From: Zunongwangia pacifica
GTDB taxonomy: Bacteria > Bacteroidota > Bacteroidia > Flavobacteriales > Flavobacteriaceae
DNA: 64,000 bases
Reading direction: 5' to 3'
Assembly: GCF_023499215.1 (NCBI RefSeq)
Contig: NZ_JAKHSK010000005.1
Span: forward strand, 124,001 to 188,000
Position numbers and translations under genes: made by a program. Every line of letters starts with the position of its first letter. Position 1 is the first letter of the stretch. Positions 1 to 8,899 of the stretch are shown here, in pieces. The notes under the pieces were generated by a model. That model ran no database searches. It had not been told where the DNA came from and was given only the letters and a program-made list of their open reading frames with translations.

Positions 1-2
1 TA

Positions 3-434
3 CAGCTTTTTAAAATCAGCTTCTTAATTCCGTGTTTTTGTTTTATCTTTTACAGTTGCAATGTAGACGACGTGGTAAGCTTAGAGGAAAGCGCCGAGTA
101 TTCTTTTTATTTTGATCATAATACCAGCGAAAAAGACCTTCAAAACAGGGTTAAAATGTTTAATCATTTTTACGAATCTCAAGTTACTCTACGAATAACC
201 GATACAGATTACCAAAATAATCACTTAAACGGATGTAGAATATCACAAAAATTTAAGGATCAACCTAATTTTGGCAGTGGTTACCAAACTACAGGATTAT
301 ACACTAGTGATATTAGTTTTCTTGTTTCGTACAAAGAAGGCAAGATTATATTAAGTTCTAGCAATAATTACAGAATAGAATTAGACAAAAATTCTAACCA
401 AATTATTATTTCTGGAACAGGAAACAAAGAATAA
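3..434 (+). CDS. Small lipoprotein of unknown function, 5' end outside window
   Basis: The reading frame is open to the left edge. It encodes a hydrophobic stretch ending in a lipobox (FIFYSC at about 42-59), then a mature domain of roughly 125 residues, so the GTG at 72 is not the start and the gene is cut by the window. The mature part is polar and rich in Asn, Ser and Tyr; no family was recognised. It ends 17 bp before the M56 peptidase gene on the same strand, so the two are probably co-transcribed. The lipobox frame is seen directly; cell-envelope location is inferred from it. Confidence 0.65.
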   Translation, partial: QLFKISFLIPCFCFIFYSCNVDDVVSLEESAEYSFYFDHNTSEKDLQNRVKMFNHFYESQVTLRITDTDYQNNHLNGCRISQKFKDQPNFGSGYQTTGLYTSDISFLVSYKEGKIILSSSNNYRIELDKNSNQIIISGTGNKE

Positions 435-451
435 TTTAAAACCAACCCACT

Positions 452-2632
452 ATGCAAGAATTACTGCTCCACCTTTTAAAATCCTCTGCATTAATCGGAA
501 TATTTTATGTTGCTTATCTCATTTTGCTTAAACAAGAAACGAGTTTTACACAAAACCGTAAATTTTTATTGGTTGGCCTGGTAAGCTCGGTTGTTTTACC
601 TTTCATCTATTTAACGCAAAAAGAATACGTAGCCATTGAAAATAATGAGGCTCCTTATTTAGCTTTTACTGAATTTTCTGCTTCGGATACTCTCGTAACT
701 GAAGAACCAACCGACTGGTGGCAGATGGGTTTTTATATGTATGTAGTAGGTTTGGCAGTAATGGCTTTTACGTTTCTATTTAGGTTATACAGTCTTCAAA
801 AGCTTATAAACTCTGGAAAGCAGAAACGCTATAAAACTTTAAAACTGGTGATTACTCCTAAGAATATCAAACCCTTTTCATTTTTTAAATACATTGTTTT
901 TAATCCTGAAAAACACCGCGAAAAAGATCTAAAATTAATCCTGAAGCACGAGCAAATACATGCAAAGCAATGGCACTCACTAGATGTGATTTTCACATCG
1001 GTATTATGTATTATCTTCTGGTTTAATCCTTTTGTATGGCTGTATAAAAAAGTAGTAGTCCAAAATCTGGAATTTCTGGCAGATCAGGACGCTGTGGCTA
1101 ATATTTCGAGTAAACAAGACTATCAAAAAGCTTTAGTAATGGCTACCGTTGGCTTACAACCGGCCATGACCAATCAATTTTATCAATCATTTATTAAAAA
1201 ACGAATCATCATGCTTAACAAATCCAAAAAGAAAAACACCCCATGGAAAACACTTTTAGTTGTTCCTTTTTTATGCGTATTCCTTTACAGTTTTAATTTA
1301 AAGACAGAAAGTATTGTCTTAGACTCTTCTTCTAAAGCAACAACTTCTGCCAAGGAAACCGATACGGTAAAAATTCGTAGCATAACCGGAAAGGTAAGTT
1401 ATGAAGACCCTACCGAAGCTAATAAAAATGATGCTAAAAAATTACCAATTCGGTCTATAGCTTTTGATGTTTTAGGAGAACATCCTCTTTATATTTTAGA
1501 TGATAAAACCTATACAAAAAGTGAGCTGCAAGGAAAAGCAATAATCTTTGAATCTGTGCAGGTTATGAAGCCGGAAACCTCAGAAAAGCATTATGGAGAA
1601 AAGGCAAAAGAAGGCGCTGTATTGTTATCTAAAACCCAATTAATCGAAGATTTCCAGGCTTATTTAAAGGATCTTGATAAAAAAGATAACGCAGTAAAAC
1701 TTCAGTTCTTAATCATTACTACTGCTAAAAAGCCTAAAATTATAACGGTACAAAAAGAAAAAAGTTCAGCGAAAACCGTTCAGACAAAAACAATTTCTTC
1801 AGAAGAAAATCAGGAAGATCATTCCACCACTTCAGAAGAGCATCAAACGCTTGCTGTAATTAATTATGCAAACCCAAAAATTTTAAAGGATACATTATAT
1901 GTGCTTAATGGCGTAATTAGAGCAGATAAATCCTTCCTTCAAAACTTAAAGAAAAAAAACATTAAAAATATCACCTATTTGCCAGGCACTGAGGCTACCG
2001 ATCTTTTTGGAAATAGAGTTTCCAAATATGGCGTAAAACTCTACACCACAAAAGGTAAAGAGTTTAATGAAACAATCCTGAAACACCCGCAATCCTCAGA
2101 TTCGGTTAAGGTGATAAAAATAAAAAGTAGTTCTACTGCCCAAGACGGAAAGCCGCTGTATGTTCTAAATGGGAAAGTGATTGATGCAGAAGAATTTAAG
2201 CAGGTAAAAAATCAAGAGATTAAAGCTTTATATGTTATAAGGAATAAAAGTGCTGCTGCCAAATACAAAGACGAAAATACAGCATATGGTGTCGTAGAAA
2301 TTTACACCAAAGATTTTAAGGGAGATTTACCCGACCAATCTGCTTCTAAAGTTTTTGTTTATACTGTTAATCCTAAAGAAAGCGATGCGGCGATTAAAAA
2401 TATGATTGCTAAGATTAAAAAAGAATATGGTGTTGAAATAGATATTAAAAAACTACACCGAAATAGTGAGGGCATGATCAACAATATTAAGATGAAAGCA
2501 AGACATTCTGGTTCTTCTTCCTGGAATGTTACCTACAGCTCATCAAGTAGCGATCATGTAGAAAAAATTTATATGATTATGGATACTGAAAATGATGATT
2601 TTAAGATCACAAATCAAAAACCAGGAAAGTAA
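452..2632 (+). CDS. M56 family (BlaR1/MecR1-like) membrane metallopeptidase with long periplasmic tail
   Basis: 726-residue integral membrane protein. The N-terminal 280 residues carry several hydrophobic helices and the zinc-protease motif HEQIH (about residues 166-170), followed by a FLADQDAV segment, as in the BlaR1/MecR1 antirepressor peptidases. After a helix near residue 270 comes an unusually long tail. It contains two segments (around residues 480-550 and 560-625) of the form LYVLNG...YGVVEIYT, which resemble the plug-type motif of TonB-dependent receptors. BlaR1 proteins normally cleave a BlaI repressor; no blaI gene is visible here and it may lie upstream of the window. The peptidase call is firm; the inducing signal is unknown. 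Confidence 0.85.
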   Translation: MQELLLHLLKSSALIGIFYVAYLILLKQETSFTQNRKFLLVGLVSSVVLPFIYLTQKEYVAIENNEAPYLAFTEFSASDTLVTEEPTDWWQMGFYMYVVGLAVMAFTFLFRLYSLQKLINSGKQKRYKTLKLVITPKNIKPFSFFKYIVFNPEKHREKDLKLILKHEQIHAKQWHSLDVIFTSVLCIIFWFNPFVWLYKKVVVQNLEFLADQDAVANISSKQDYQKALVMATVGLQPAMTNQFYQSFIKKRIIMLNKSKKKNTPWKTLLVVPFLCVFLYSFNLKTESIVLDSSSKATTSAKETDTVKIRSITGKVSYEDPTEANKNDAKKLPIRSIAFDVLGEHPLYILDDKTYTKSELQGKAIIFESVQVMKPETSEKHYGEKAKEGAVLLSKTQLIEDFQAYLKDLDKKDNAVKLQFLIITTAKKPKIITVQKEKSSAKTVQTKTISSEENQEDHSTTSEEHQTLAVINYANPKILKDTLYVLNGVIRADKSFLQNLKKKNIKNITYLPGTEATDLFGNRVSKYGVKLYTTKGKEFNETILKHPQSSDSVKVIKIKSSSTAQDGKPLYVLNGKVIDAEEFKQVKNQEIKALYVIRNKSAAAKYKDENTAYGVVEIYTKDFKGDLPDQSASKVFVYTVNPKESDAAIKNMIAKIKKEYGVEIDIKKLHRNSEGMINNIKMKARHSGSSSWNVTYSSSSSDHVEKIYMIMDTENDDFKITNQKPGK

Positions 2633-2639
2633 ACAATCT

Positions 2640-2775
2640 TAAGGAAGATCTTCGAAATATTTAATCTCGATTACCCAGGTAAAACACCTTAAGGCAAGCC
2701 TATGGGCATTTGTTAGAGAATACTTTCTATTTCGAGACAAGCCGTGGAATATTTAATCTCGATTATCGAGTGAAA
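2640..2775. repeat. Two copies of an intergenic repeat with core ATTTAATCTCGATTA
   Basis: The 15-bp core occurs at 2659-2673 and 2751-2765 and again at 43816-43830. In the last two copies it is followed by TCGA and preceded by a related TATTTCGAG block. All copies are intergenic. The stretch 2633-2846 holds nothing else recognisable. Confidence 0.5.
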
Positions 2776-2846
2776 CAATAGCTAGGAACAACTTCTTTTT
2801 CATTAAAAGTCAATATTTTAATATATTTGAGAGAAACTGACCAAAG

Positions 2847-3002
2847 ATGAAAAAGAAGTTGTTTAAAACCTTAGCCAGGCTGAACAAAAAAGTTTTGCCC
2901 AGCTATTCTAAAAAGCAATTAGATCTGGCTAAAGCCAGCAAAATGCAAATGGCTATTATTGGTTGGAAAACCTGGGTTACAAAAAACGCTTTAGATGACT
3001 AA
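2847..3002 (+). CDS. Conserved 51-residue basic protein (often labelled 'SsrA-binding protein' in Flavobacteria)
   Basis: ATG at 2847 opens a 51-codon frame ending in TAA at 3000-3002. It starts MKKKLFKTLARLNKKVLP and ends KTWVTKNALDD, with a central KASKMQMAIIGWK segment. From memory this pattern recurs in short flavobacterial proteins that databases often name SsrA-binding protein, although they are far shorter than SmpB and lack its fold. The protein is highly basic with one amphipathic or hydrophobic stretch. Its function is not known. It converges on the response regulator gene, with 8 bp between stop codons. Confidence 0.6.
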   Translation: MKKKLFKTLARLNKKVLPSYSKKQLDLAKASKMQMAIIGWKTWVTKNALDD

Positions 3003-3010
3003 AAACAGGC

Positions 3011-3667
3011 TTACAAAAAACCATATTCTATAGCTTTATCTAAAATTGGCTTATCCCCGGATTCTTCAACCCCAAAGACTTTTCTTATATTTCTTTTTCG
3101 CTTTTCTATTGCCGCCAGAGAAAGCGGAATATAATCTACAAGGTTCTTGGTTTTGGTTCCTTTAGAGAGATAATATAAAATCTTACGATCATTTTCATCT
3201 AAAGTAATATTTTGTGTCATTTGGGTTCTAAACAGTTCTCTTACCGTTTTGCTGTAAAAAGGAATTCCGCTGCTTATCGATGAAATGGCTGAACAAAGCT
3301 CTGTTGATCCCACATCGCTTTTTATCATTAAGGACTCTGGATTTATGCTTCTTAAAATATTCTGTAACCGGTATTTCTCATTAAACATGGTAAGCACGAT
3401 CAGTTTAGATTGCGGTGTTATTTGACGAAACCGAACCCCCAGATCTTCTCCTGAAATTATTTTGCCATCTGTAGAAGCCGGTATTTTTATATCAAGAATG
3501 ATAATATCAAAACTTTTTTCTGCCTGGTTAACCTGTTGTAAAGCGCTATCGACATTATTAGCCGTATGCAACAGCAGGTTAAATTCGCAAGATTGCAATG
3601 TACTTTTATAACCTTCGATGATGATTGGATGATCGTCTACAATTAAAACTTTTAAGCGCTTAGCCAT
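3011..3667 (-). CDS. Response regulator, NarL/LuxR-like
   Basis: 218 residues. The receiver domain occupies residues 5-130, with the acidic pair D11-D12, phospho-acceptor D59 (IIILDIKIP) and a conserved Lys in the MIKSD segment. The C-terminal 60 residues form a helix-turn-helix with weak likeness to the LuxR type (ENDRKILYYLSKG, then AAIEKRKRNIRKVFGV). The start overlaps the end of the upstream kinase gene by 16 bp, so translation is probably coupled and the two form one two-component system. Target genes are unknown; the small lipoprotein and protease upstream on the same strand are candidates only by position. Confidence 0.85.
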   Translation of the reverse strand: MAKRLKVLIVDDHPIIIEGYKSTLQSCEFNLLLHTANNVDSALQQVNQAEKSFDIIILDIKIPASTDGKIISGEDLGVRFRQITPQSKLIVLTMFNEKYRLQNILRSINPESLMIKSDVGSTELCSAISSISSGIPFYSKTVRELFRTQMTQNITLDENDRKILYYLSKGTKTKNLVDYIPLSLAAIEKRKRNIRKVFGVEESGDKPILDKAIEYGFL

Positions 3668-5676
3668 ATTTTCTTGTTTTGGTTTATAGGTATCTCGATT
3701 TTTATAATAGTACCTTCCTGACCACTTTTAAAGTTAATCTTACCGTGAAGGTTTTTCACCCTGGATTTCATGTTTTTTAATCCTATACCTTTAACGTTAG
3801 CCTCTACATCAAAACCCTGCCCATCGTCTTTGATTAGCGCTAAAAGTATATTTTCCTGTTTTCTAAAGATGACTACAACCTGTTGTGCATTGGCATACTT
3901 GGTTATATTATAGGTTGATTCCTGCATGATACGGAATAAGTTAATCTTGATTTTGCTACTTATTTTCTCCCATTCTATACTACTGTCGTTATTTAAAACT
4001 ACTTCGAATTTGCCTAAAATCGATTGTTCATTCAACAGTTCGTTTACCATACTTATAAACCCAGATCTAGAATCAAAAATATTGGCATCAAGATCGTGAG
4101 AAATACTTCGTACTTCTTCCCCAAGCCGCTTTAACTCGTTTATATAATTATCACGTATTTCTATAGATTCCTGATCCTTTTTAGCATTCAAACTACTTAA
4201 AATCAATCTTATACCAAATATCTTTCCAAGGATACCATCGTGTAATTCGGCCGCAATACGTTGTTTCTCCTTTTGGCGACCTTCTTCCAGTTTATTTTGT
4301 TGATCAATAAGTAAATTATAGATCTCTTCGTTCGATTTTTGTTGCTGCTTCTCTAATTTTAGCTGTTTATTTTTTATTTTTTGATGCCGTACTACAAATC
4401 CCAGTATTAATATAATCAATAAAAAAGCAGCACCTAAAATTATCCATTTTCGCTGTGCGCTTAAATATTCATTTTGGGCAATAAACTCATCGGTTTCATA
4501 ACGAATTCTGGCAAATTGATTTCTAGCCGCCCTTTCTTCATTTTGTAAACTATCTTTAAGGATAATATAGCGTTCCAGGTGATCGTAACTTCTACTTTTA
4601 TCTAATCTTGCCTGTAATCGTAAAGATTCTAACAATCCAAGTACATTTCCTTTATGTTCTGCCAAAATCCTTGCTTTTTCGGTATATTTTAGTGCTTTTT
4701 GCTGATCTTTATTTTCATAATATTCAGCTAAATGAATACTTGAAAAAATTAATCCGTTCTCATCTGCAATCGATTCTCTAAGTTGCAAAGCTTTAAAAAA
4801 ATCTTCGGGAAGATTTTCTTCTCTTCCCATTTTAAATTCAGCAAAAGCCTTATTATCAATAATCTTTGCATAAAGTTGTGGCTCTTTTTCATTTAATTCT
4901 GAAAATTTTAAAGCGGCACCATATACTTCTAAAGCATCTTGATAACGCGCCATATTTTCATAAACCACCCCGATATTATTTAAAGTTGAAGCTTTTTGAT
5001 AGGTATTATCGCCTAGTTCCTTCTGAATTTCATAAGCTTTTGTATGATAGATCAGTGAATTCTCATAGTCATTCATCTGGTTGTAAACCACCGCAAGATT
5101 ATTGTAACAACGATAGATATATTTATTGGCATCTAAGGGTTTAAGCACTTTAAGTGCACGAATAGTCGTTACTTCACTACCTACATAATCTTTAACATTG
5201 GTTTGCAGGATAGCCATATTAATCAACAATCTTGCTGCTTTTATGGGCTCTTTTTTAGCGAGATAAAGATCACTTGCTTTTTGATACGCATTATAACTTT
5301 CGCGATAACCGCCAATTTCAGAAAAAAAGAAGCCTCTATCCCAAAATGCGCCTGCAAGTCCTAAACTGTCTTTTAACGCTCTCGCATATTTAATAGCATT
5401 TGCATTGGCCCTTAAGAATAAAGCAGAATCGATAGTAGCGGCATAATACGATGCTTGCAGATAATTTTTCTTTTTAAGCGTATCGTTTTTTAATGCTGAA
5501 GTTTGTTGTAAAAAGCCTGCTAGTTTCTCTTTACGTAATTCGATAGTTAAAGAATCGTTTTTAAAATCGTCCAATAGCTCGGACGGTTTAAATGATAATT
5601 TTTCGTCCTGAGACTGATGTTGGTCACAGGAGGAAATCAATAAAGCGATTGCAATAACTATTAAATTCTTCTTCAA
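3652..5676 (-). CDS. TPR-containing sensor histidine kinase with lipoprotein signal
   Basis: 674 residues. The N-terminus is a lipoprotein signal (LLISSC, Cys about residue 16), followed by a helical region of about 350 residues with tetratricopeptide-like repeats (for example YRCYNNLAVVYNQMNDYENSLIYH, here split: YRCYNNLAVVYNQ / MNDYENSLIYH). One transmembrane helix lies near residues 410-430, then a coiled coil, a HisKA_3 domain with phospho-acceptor His about residue 479 (AAELHDGILG) and a C-terminal HATPase domain (DDGQGFD, GIGLKNMKSR). This is the common Bacteroidota layout with sensory TPRs in the periplasm. It overlaps the response regulator gene by 16 bp. The ligand is unknown; the combination of lipobox and transmembrane helix suggests both ends are membrane-anchored. 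Confidence 0.87.
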   Translation of the reverse strand: MKKNLIVIAIALLISSCDQHQSQDEKLSFKPSELLDDFKNDSLTIELRKEKLAGFLQQTSALKNDTLKKKNYLQASYYAATIDSALFLRANANAIKYARALKDSLGLAGAFWDRGFFFSEIGGYRESYNAYQKASDLYLAKKEPIKAARLLINMAILQTNVKDYVGSEVTTIRALKVLKPLDANKYIYRCYNNLAVVYNQMNDYENSLIYHTKAYEIQKELGDNTYQKASTLNNIGVVYENMARYQDALEVYGAALKFSELNEKEPQLYAKIIDNKAFAEFKMGREENLPEDFFKALQLRESIADENGLIFSSIHLAEYYENKDQQKALKYTEKARILAEHKGNVLGLLESLRLQARLDKSRSYDHLERYIILKDSLQNEERAARNQFARIRYETDEFIAQNEYLSAQRKWIILGAAFLLIILILGFVVRHQKIKNKQLKLEKQQQKSNEEIYNLLIDQQNKLEEGRQKEKQRIAAELHDGILGKIFGIRLILSSLNAKKDQESIEIRDNYINELKRLGEEVRSISHDLDANIFDSRSGFISMVNELLNEQSILGKFEVVLNNDSSIEWEKISSKIKINLFRIMQESTYNITKYANAQQVVVIFRKQENILLALIKDDGQGFDVEANVKGIGLKNMKSRVKNLHGKINFKSGQEGTIIKIEIPINQNKKIWLSA

Positions 5677-5799
5677 AACTTGATGGTTTAGACGCCCAAA
5701 TCCTGAAGCACAATATAATTCCTTATAAAAAAAATATTAAAAATTTGAGCATTGATCAATTTAAGAATTTATTGTCAATTATCAACGCACTAACTTTGG

Positions 5800-6003
5800 C
5801 TATTCTTTCGCATCCTCCTCTGGCGGATCTCTTCTTTCCTGTTCGTTTTCTTCGCGACCGGTATAATCCTCTGAATAAGTGTCTTCTATATCAATAATTT
5901 CAGATTGTTCTACTGCTTCAGGCTGAGGTAAGGATTCTGGCTCACAGGAATAAGTAACTGCCAGTAAACTTCCGAAGATTAAAAGTGTAAATAAGTTTCT
6001 CAT
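5800..6003 (-). CDS. Small acidic lipoprotein
   Basis: 67 residues: MRNLFTLLIFGSLLAVTYSC gives a lipoprotein signal with lipobox TYSC, followed by 47 residues dominated by Glu, Asp and Pro. No domain was recognised. A clean lipobox, an ATG start and a position between two same-strand genes support it as real. It lies 123 bp upstream of the kinase gene and 214 bp downstream of the protease gene, with possible separate promoters. An inhibitor or chaperone role for the neighbouring protease would be speculation. Confidence 0.55.
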   Translation of the reverse strand: MRNLFTLLIFGSLLAVTYSCEPESLPQPEAVEQSEIIDIEDTYSEDYTGREENEQERRDPPEEDAKE

Positions 6004-6217
6004 AATGTGGATTGTTTATGTTTGTTTGGTAGTATTTGCAGGGTATTTTCATTTTAGGCCAGTATGATGTGGAAAGAAAAAAACATATTTAGAAACACCC
6101 GACTTTAGTACTTTGCTTAACATTAAAAGTAGATCTGGGAGATCGAATAGAAAAATTGAGCGCCGGGTGTTCTAGTACTAGCTAAAAATTAACAGTAAAT
6201 TAGGATGTTTAATCTTC

Positions 6218-7069
6218 TTAGTACAGGTAATTCAGTGCAACCGTATCATAGTATCCAAAGTTTCCAGATTCGTTGGCACTAAAGCAAGCAAGCATTACTG
6301 AGTCTGGATCATAACCCGTAGGTGTTCCAGGAATGTGCACTGCACCATCTGGCTCAGCATCCTCTCCGCTTTGTCCACAACTTTCTCTTGAAAACCAGTC
6401 GGTATGACGTAGCCCAAGGGTATGACCAATTTCATGCGTCATTACATGCTCGTTTGTTGCCGTGCTATAATTCTCCATCCCCGAAAAGATCTGAACCCAT
6501 TTATAAGGATTTCCTCCTGAAGGGAATCCGGCAACCCCCCCAGCTTGACCATTCGAATTTTTATACACTACAATATCATAAGCATTGTAATTAGTACCAA
6601 AAGTAAGCGTGAAAGTTAATCCCAGATTCAGGTCATTATAATTCGCTATAGCTCTTTGTAAAGCCTGCTGCATTTTATATGAAAGATTCTGACCGTAACC
6701 TATACCGGTATACCCAATTACATTTATAGTTTTTGGGCTAGCGACCAGGTTATAAGTATGATATTGCTTAGAGGTAATATCATCTGAACTTAGTTTACTT
6801 AACTGATCTTCAGATATTGCAATATCATTCTCTATTAAAAAGGCAGATTCCTTTTCGCCCCCAGGTAAGACAAGCTCAAATGGCTCTATGTAATCTGAGT
6901 TAAGATTCAGGTTTGCAACTTTCTCTACAATCTCTTTAGAAACTTGCTGTGAAGCCGGGGCTTCATTATTTAGCATTTCCTGAGTTTCTGGAGTTGCATC
7001 TTCTTTTTGACAGGAAGCAAAAAATAAGCCTGTTGCCAACAAAACAAGTGGTAGTTTATTTAATTTCAT
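6218..7069 (-). CDS. Secreted zinc metalloprotease, M57 / dual-action HEIGH family lipoprotein
   Basis: 283 residues. It has a lipoprotein signal (LLATGLFFASC, Cys about residue 20), a linker region of about 100 residues, and a catalytic domain with the extended zinc motif HEIGHTLGLRH (zinc ligands about H212, H216 and H222). A later PDSVMLACF segment is at the place of the metzincin-like Met-turn. This matches the Bacteroidota M57 dual-action HEIGH metallopeptidases. A Cys in RESCGQ and one in VMLACF could form a disulphide. It is predicted to be anchored in the outer membrane or exported. A -7-like element lies 24 bp upstream. Confidence 0.85.
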   Translation of the reverse strand: MKLNKLPLVLLATGLFFASCQKEDATPETQEMLNNEAPASQQVSKEIVEKVANLNLNSDYIEPFELVLPGGEKESAFLIENDIAISEDQLSKLSSDDITSKQYHTYNLVASPKTINVIGYTGIGYGQNLSYKMQQALQRAIANYNDLNLGLTFTLTFGTNYNAYDIVVYKNSNGQAGGVAGFPSGGNPYKWVQIFSGMENYSTATNEHVMTHEIGHTLGLRHTDWFSRESCGQSGEDAEPDGAVHIPGTPTGYDPDSVMLACFSANESGNFGYYDTVALNYLY

Positions 7070-7092
7070 AAAGTAAGTTTTTAATTACAACT

Positions 7093-7100
7093 CAAAATTA
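7093..7100 (-). promoter_or_regulatory. Candidate -7 element for the HEIGH protease gene
   Basis: On the minus strand this reads TAATTTTG, a match to the Bacteroidota -7 consensus TAnnTTTG, 24 bp before the ATG at 7069. No convincing -33 TTG is at the usual distance, so support is limited. Confidence 0.3.
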
Positions 7101-7263
7101 ACTCACTATCTTCCAGATATTTGAAATTAAACCGTAGAATAATTACGGGAAAACCGTAAACTAATTTAACTCTTTATTTAGTCTCTTATGAAAGAAGTCC
7201 CCTAATCCTGCGACTCACCTCTCAAAATTAATATTTTATTTGCCGCACTTTTAACCCCAACCA

Positions 7264-8496
7264 ATGCATTTAAGACAAGCCTCTGAAAAACGGAAACAAA
7301 TCGCAACCGTCATCACTTTTTTTACCATCCCCCTTTCAGGATTTATGACCGATATTTATTTGCCCTCTTTTCCTTCGATGGCGCAAAATCTTTCGGTTTC
7401 AGAAAAAAGTATTCAGCTTACATTAACCTGTTTCTTTTTAAGCTACGGTTTTGCTCAATTATTTGTTGGGAGTATTTTAGACAGTCTTGGCCGTTATAAA
7501 CCGATATTATTTTCTTTAATTGCCTTAATCGTTAGTAGTCTTGCCATTACGTGGACAGATCAGGTTTGGTTAATTTGTTTTTGGCGAATTGTACAGGGAT
7601 TGGGAACGTCGTTTATTGTGGTGGCAAAAAGAGCCTATTTTGTAGATCTATATGATGAAGAAAAACGGAAACATTTTTTAAGCTTTTTTACTATCGTTTG
7701 GTCCTGCGGACCTATAATTGCACCTTTTCTTGGTGGTTATTTAGAGAGTTTATTTTCGTGGCAAGCCAACTTTTATTTCCTCGCCATGTACGCGGGAATC
7801 CTATTTTTAGCAGAACTATTTTTAAGCGGTGAAACCATTAGAACTATAAAGAAATTTAATCTGAAGAAAACTTCGATGCTCTATGTGATTATGCTTAAAA
7901 ACAAAGCTTTTGTCTTCGGAATTTTAATTTTGGGACTCTCTTATTCTACCGTAATGGTATTTAATATTGCCGGCCCGTTTGTAGTAGAACACCATTTTGG
8001 TTTTAACGCGGTAACTACCGGTTATTGCACACTTATTCTGGGTATCTCATGGATGATTGGCGGTATTATAAGCAAAACATTTTCGAAACAAAAATTCCCT
8101 AAAAAATTACGAATATCGGCTTTCACTCAAATCGGCTTGCTTGTCTTATTTGTGATTGCTGCCACTAAATTAGATCAATTATATCTTTTGGTTGCTTTCG
8201 CATTTTTAATTCATATCGTATCTGGCTTTATTTTCACCAATTACTTTACTCAAAATATGATTTACTTCCCCAGCAATGCCGGGATAGCCGGAGGATTAAT
8301 TGGCGGCTTGCTTTATATTATTACTTCGGTTGTAAGTTTTGGGATATCAACTTCGGGAGAGATCGCAAACACCTTCGACATGTCTTTACGATATCTAGGT
8401 GTTGGCATACCACTTGCTTTAGTGATTTTTTACGCTACTTATTTGGTACTGAAAAGCAACAGAGGAAAACTGAAATTACAAAAATCGACTGTATAA
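7264..8496 (+). CDS. MFS multidrug exporter, Bcr/CflA family
   Basis: 410 residues, about twelve hydrophobic helices. The N-terminal segment IPLSGFMTDIYLPSFPSM and the following helix (LSYGFAQLFVGSILDSLGRY, containing the loop 2-3 MFS signature DSLGRYKP) are typical of Bcr/CflA proton-driven drug exporters. R at the FWRIVQGLG helix also fits. Length agrees with the family (390-410). The gene stands alone between minus-strand units, with its ATG 194 bp from the divergent protease gene. Substrate cannot be told; bicyclomycin, chloramphenicol or sulphonamide transport is known for relatives only. Confidence 0.87.
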   Translation: MHLRQASEKRKQIATVITFFTIPLSGFMTDIYLPSFPSMAQNLSVSEKSIQLTLTCFFLSYGFAQLFVGSILDSLGRYKPILFSLIALIVSSLAITWTDQVWLICFWRIVQGLGTSFIVVAKRAYFVDLYDEEKRKHFLSFFTIVWSCGPIIAPFLGGYLESLFSWQANFYFLAMYAGILFLAELFLSGETIRTIKKFNLKKTSMLYVIMLKNKAFVFGILILGLSYSTVMVFNIAGPFVVEHHFGFNAVTTGYCTLILGISWMIGGIISKTFSKQKFPKKLRISAFTQIGLLVLFVIAATKLDQLYLLVAFAFLIHIVSGFIFTNYFTQNMIYFPSNAGIAGGLIGGLLYIITSVVSFGISTSGEIANTFDMSLRYLGVGIPLALVIFYATYLVLKSNRGKLKLQKSTV

Positions 8497-8704
8497 TTTT
8501 TAGGTTAAGTTTCGTAAAAACAAGAGGCATATTAAAATTGTATAATTTTAATAACAAAAACCATATATTTCACTGAATAGCATAAAATTAAAGTGAAATG
8601 CACAGTCTATAAGTCTTCTAACCACATCTCTTTTCTTTTTTGAATATTATGATGAATTGAAATTTTGAAATAGGTTAAATACTTTTTCATTTTCATTAAA
8701 TTGG

Positions 8705-8734
8705 AAAAAACCGGAGGAGCTACCTGTCCTCCGG
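8705..8734 (-). terminator. Rho-independent terminator of the first SusC/SusD unit
   Basis: An 8-bp perfect stem, CCGGAGGA (8711-8718) with TCCTCCGG (8727-8734), is followed on the minus strand by six T (A-run 8705-8710). It lies 165 bp past the SusD stop. The rest of the gap 8497-8899 shows no further gene. Confidence 0.8.
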
Positions 8735-8899
8735 TCAACTTCAAAATTCTTCTAATTACTTTATCATGTATAGAAGAAATCAGATCACTAAAAAAGTGCA
8801 AACAAACTAACTAAAATCACTCTTACAATCTTTCCTGTAAAGTAGCCTAAGGTAATTATTAAATAATTTTACTTTTCTCTATGATAGGAAAAGAAAAAA

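Noticed and set aside
6094-6171. AACACCCG ... CGGGTGTT inverted repeat downstream of the HEIGH protease gene
   Set aside because: The 62-nt loop and lack of a T-run make it a poor terminator; probably chance.
8607-8801. 64-codon frame on the minus strand
   Set aside because: It contains the rho-independent terminator at 8705-8734 and has no recognisable domain.
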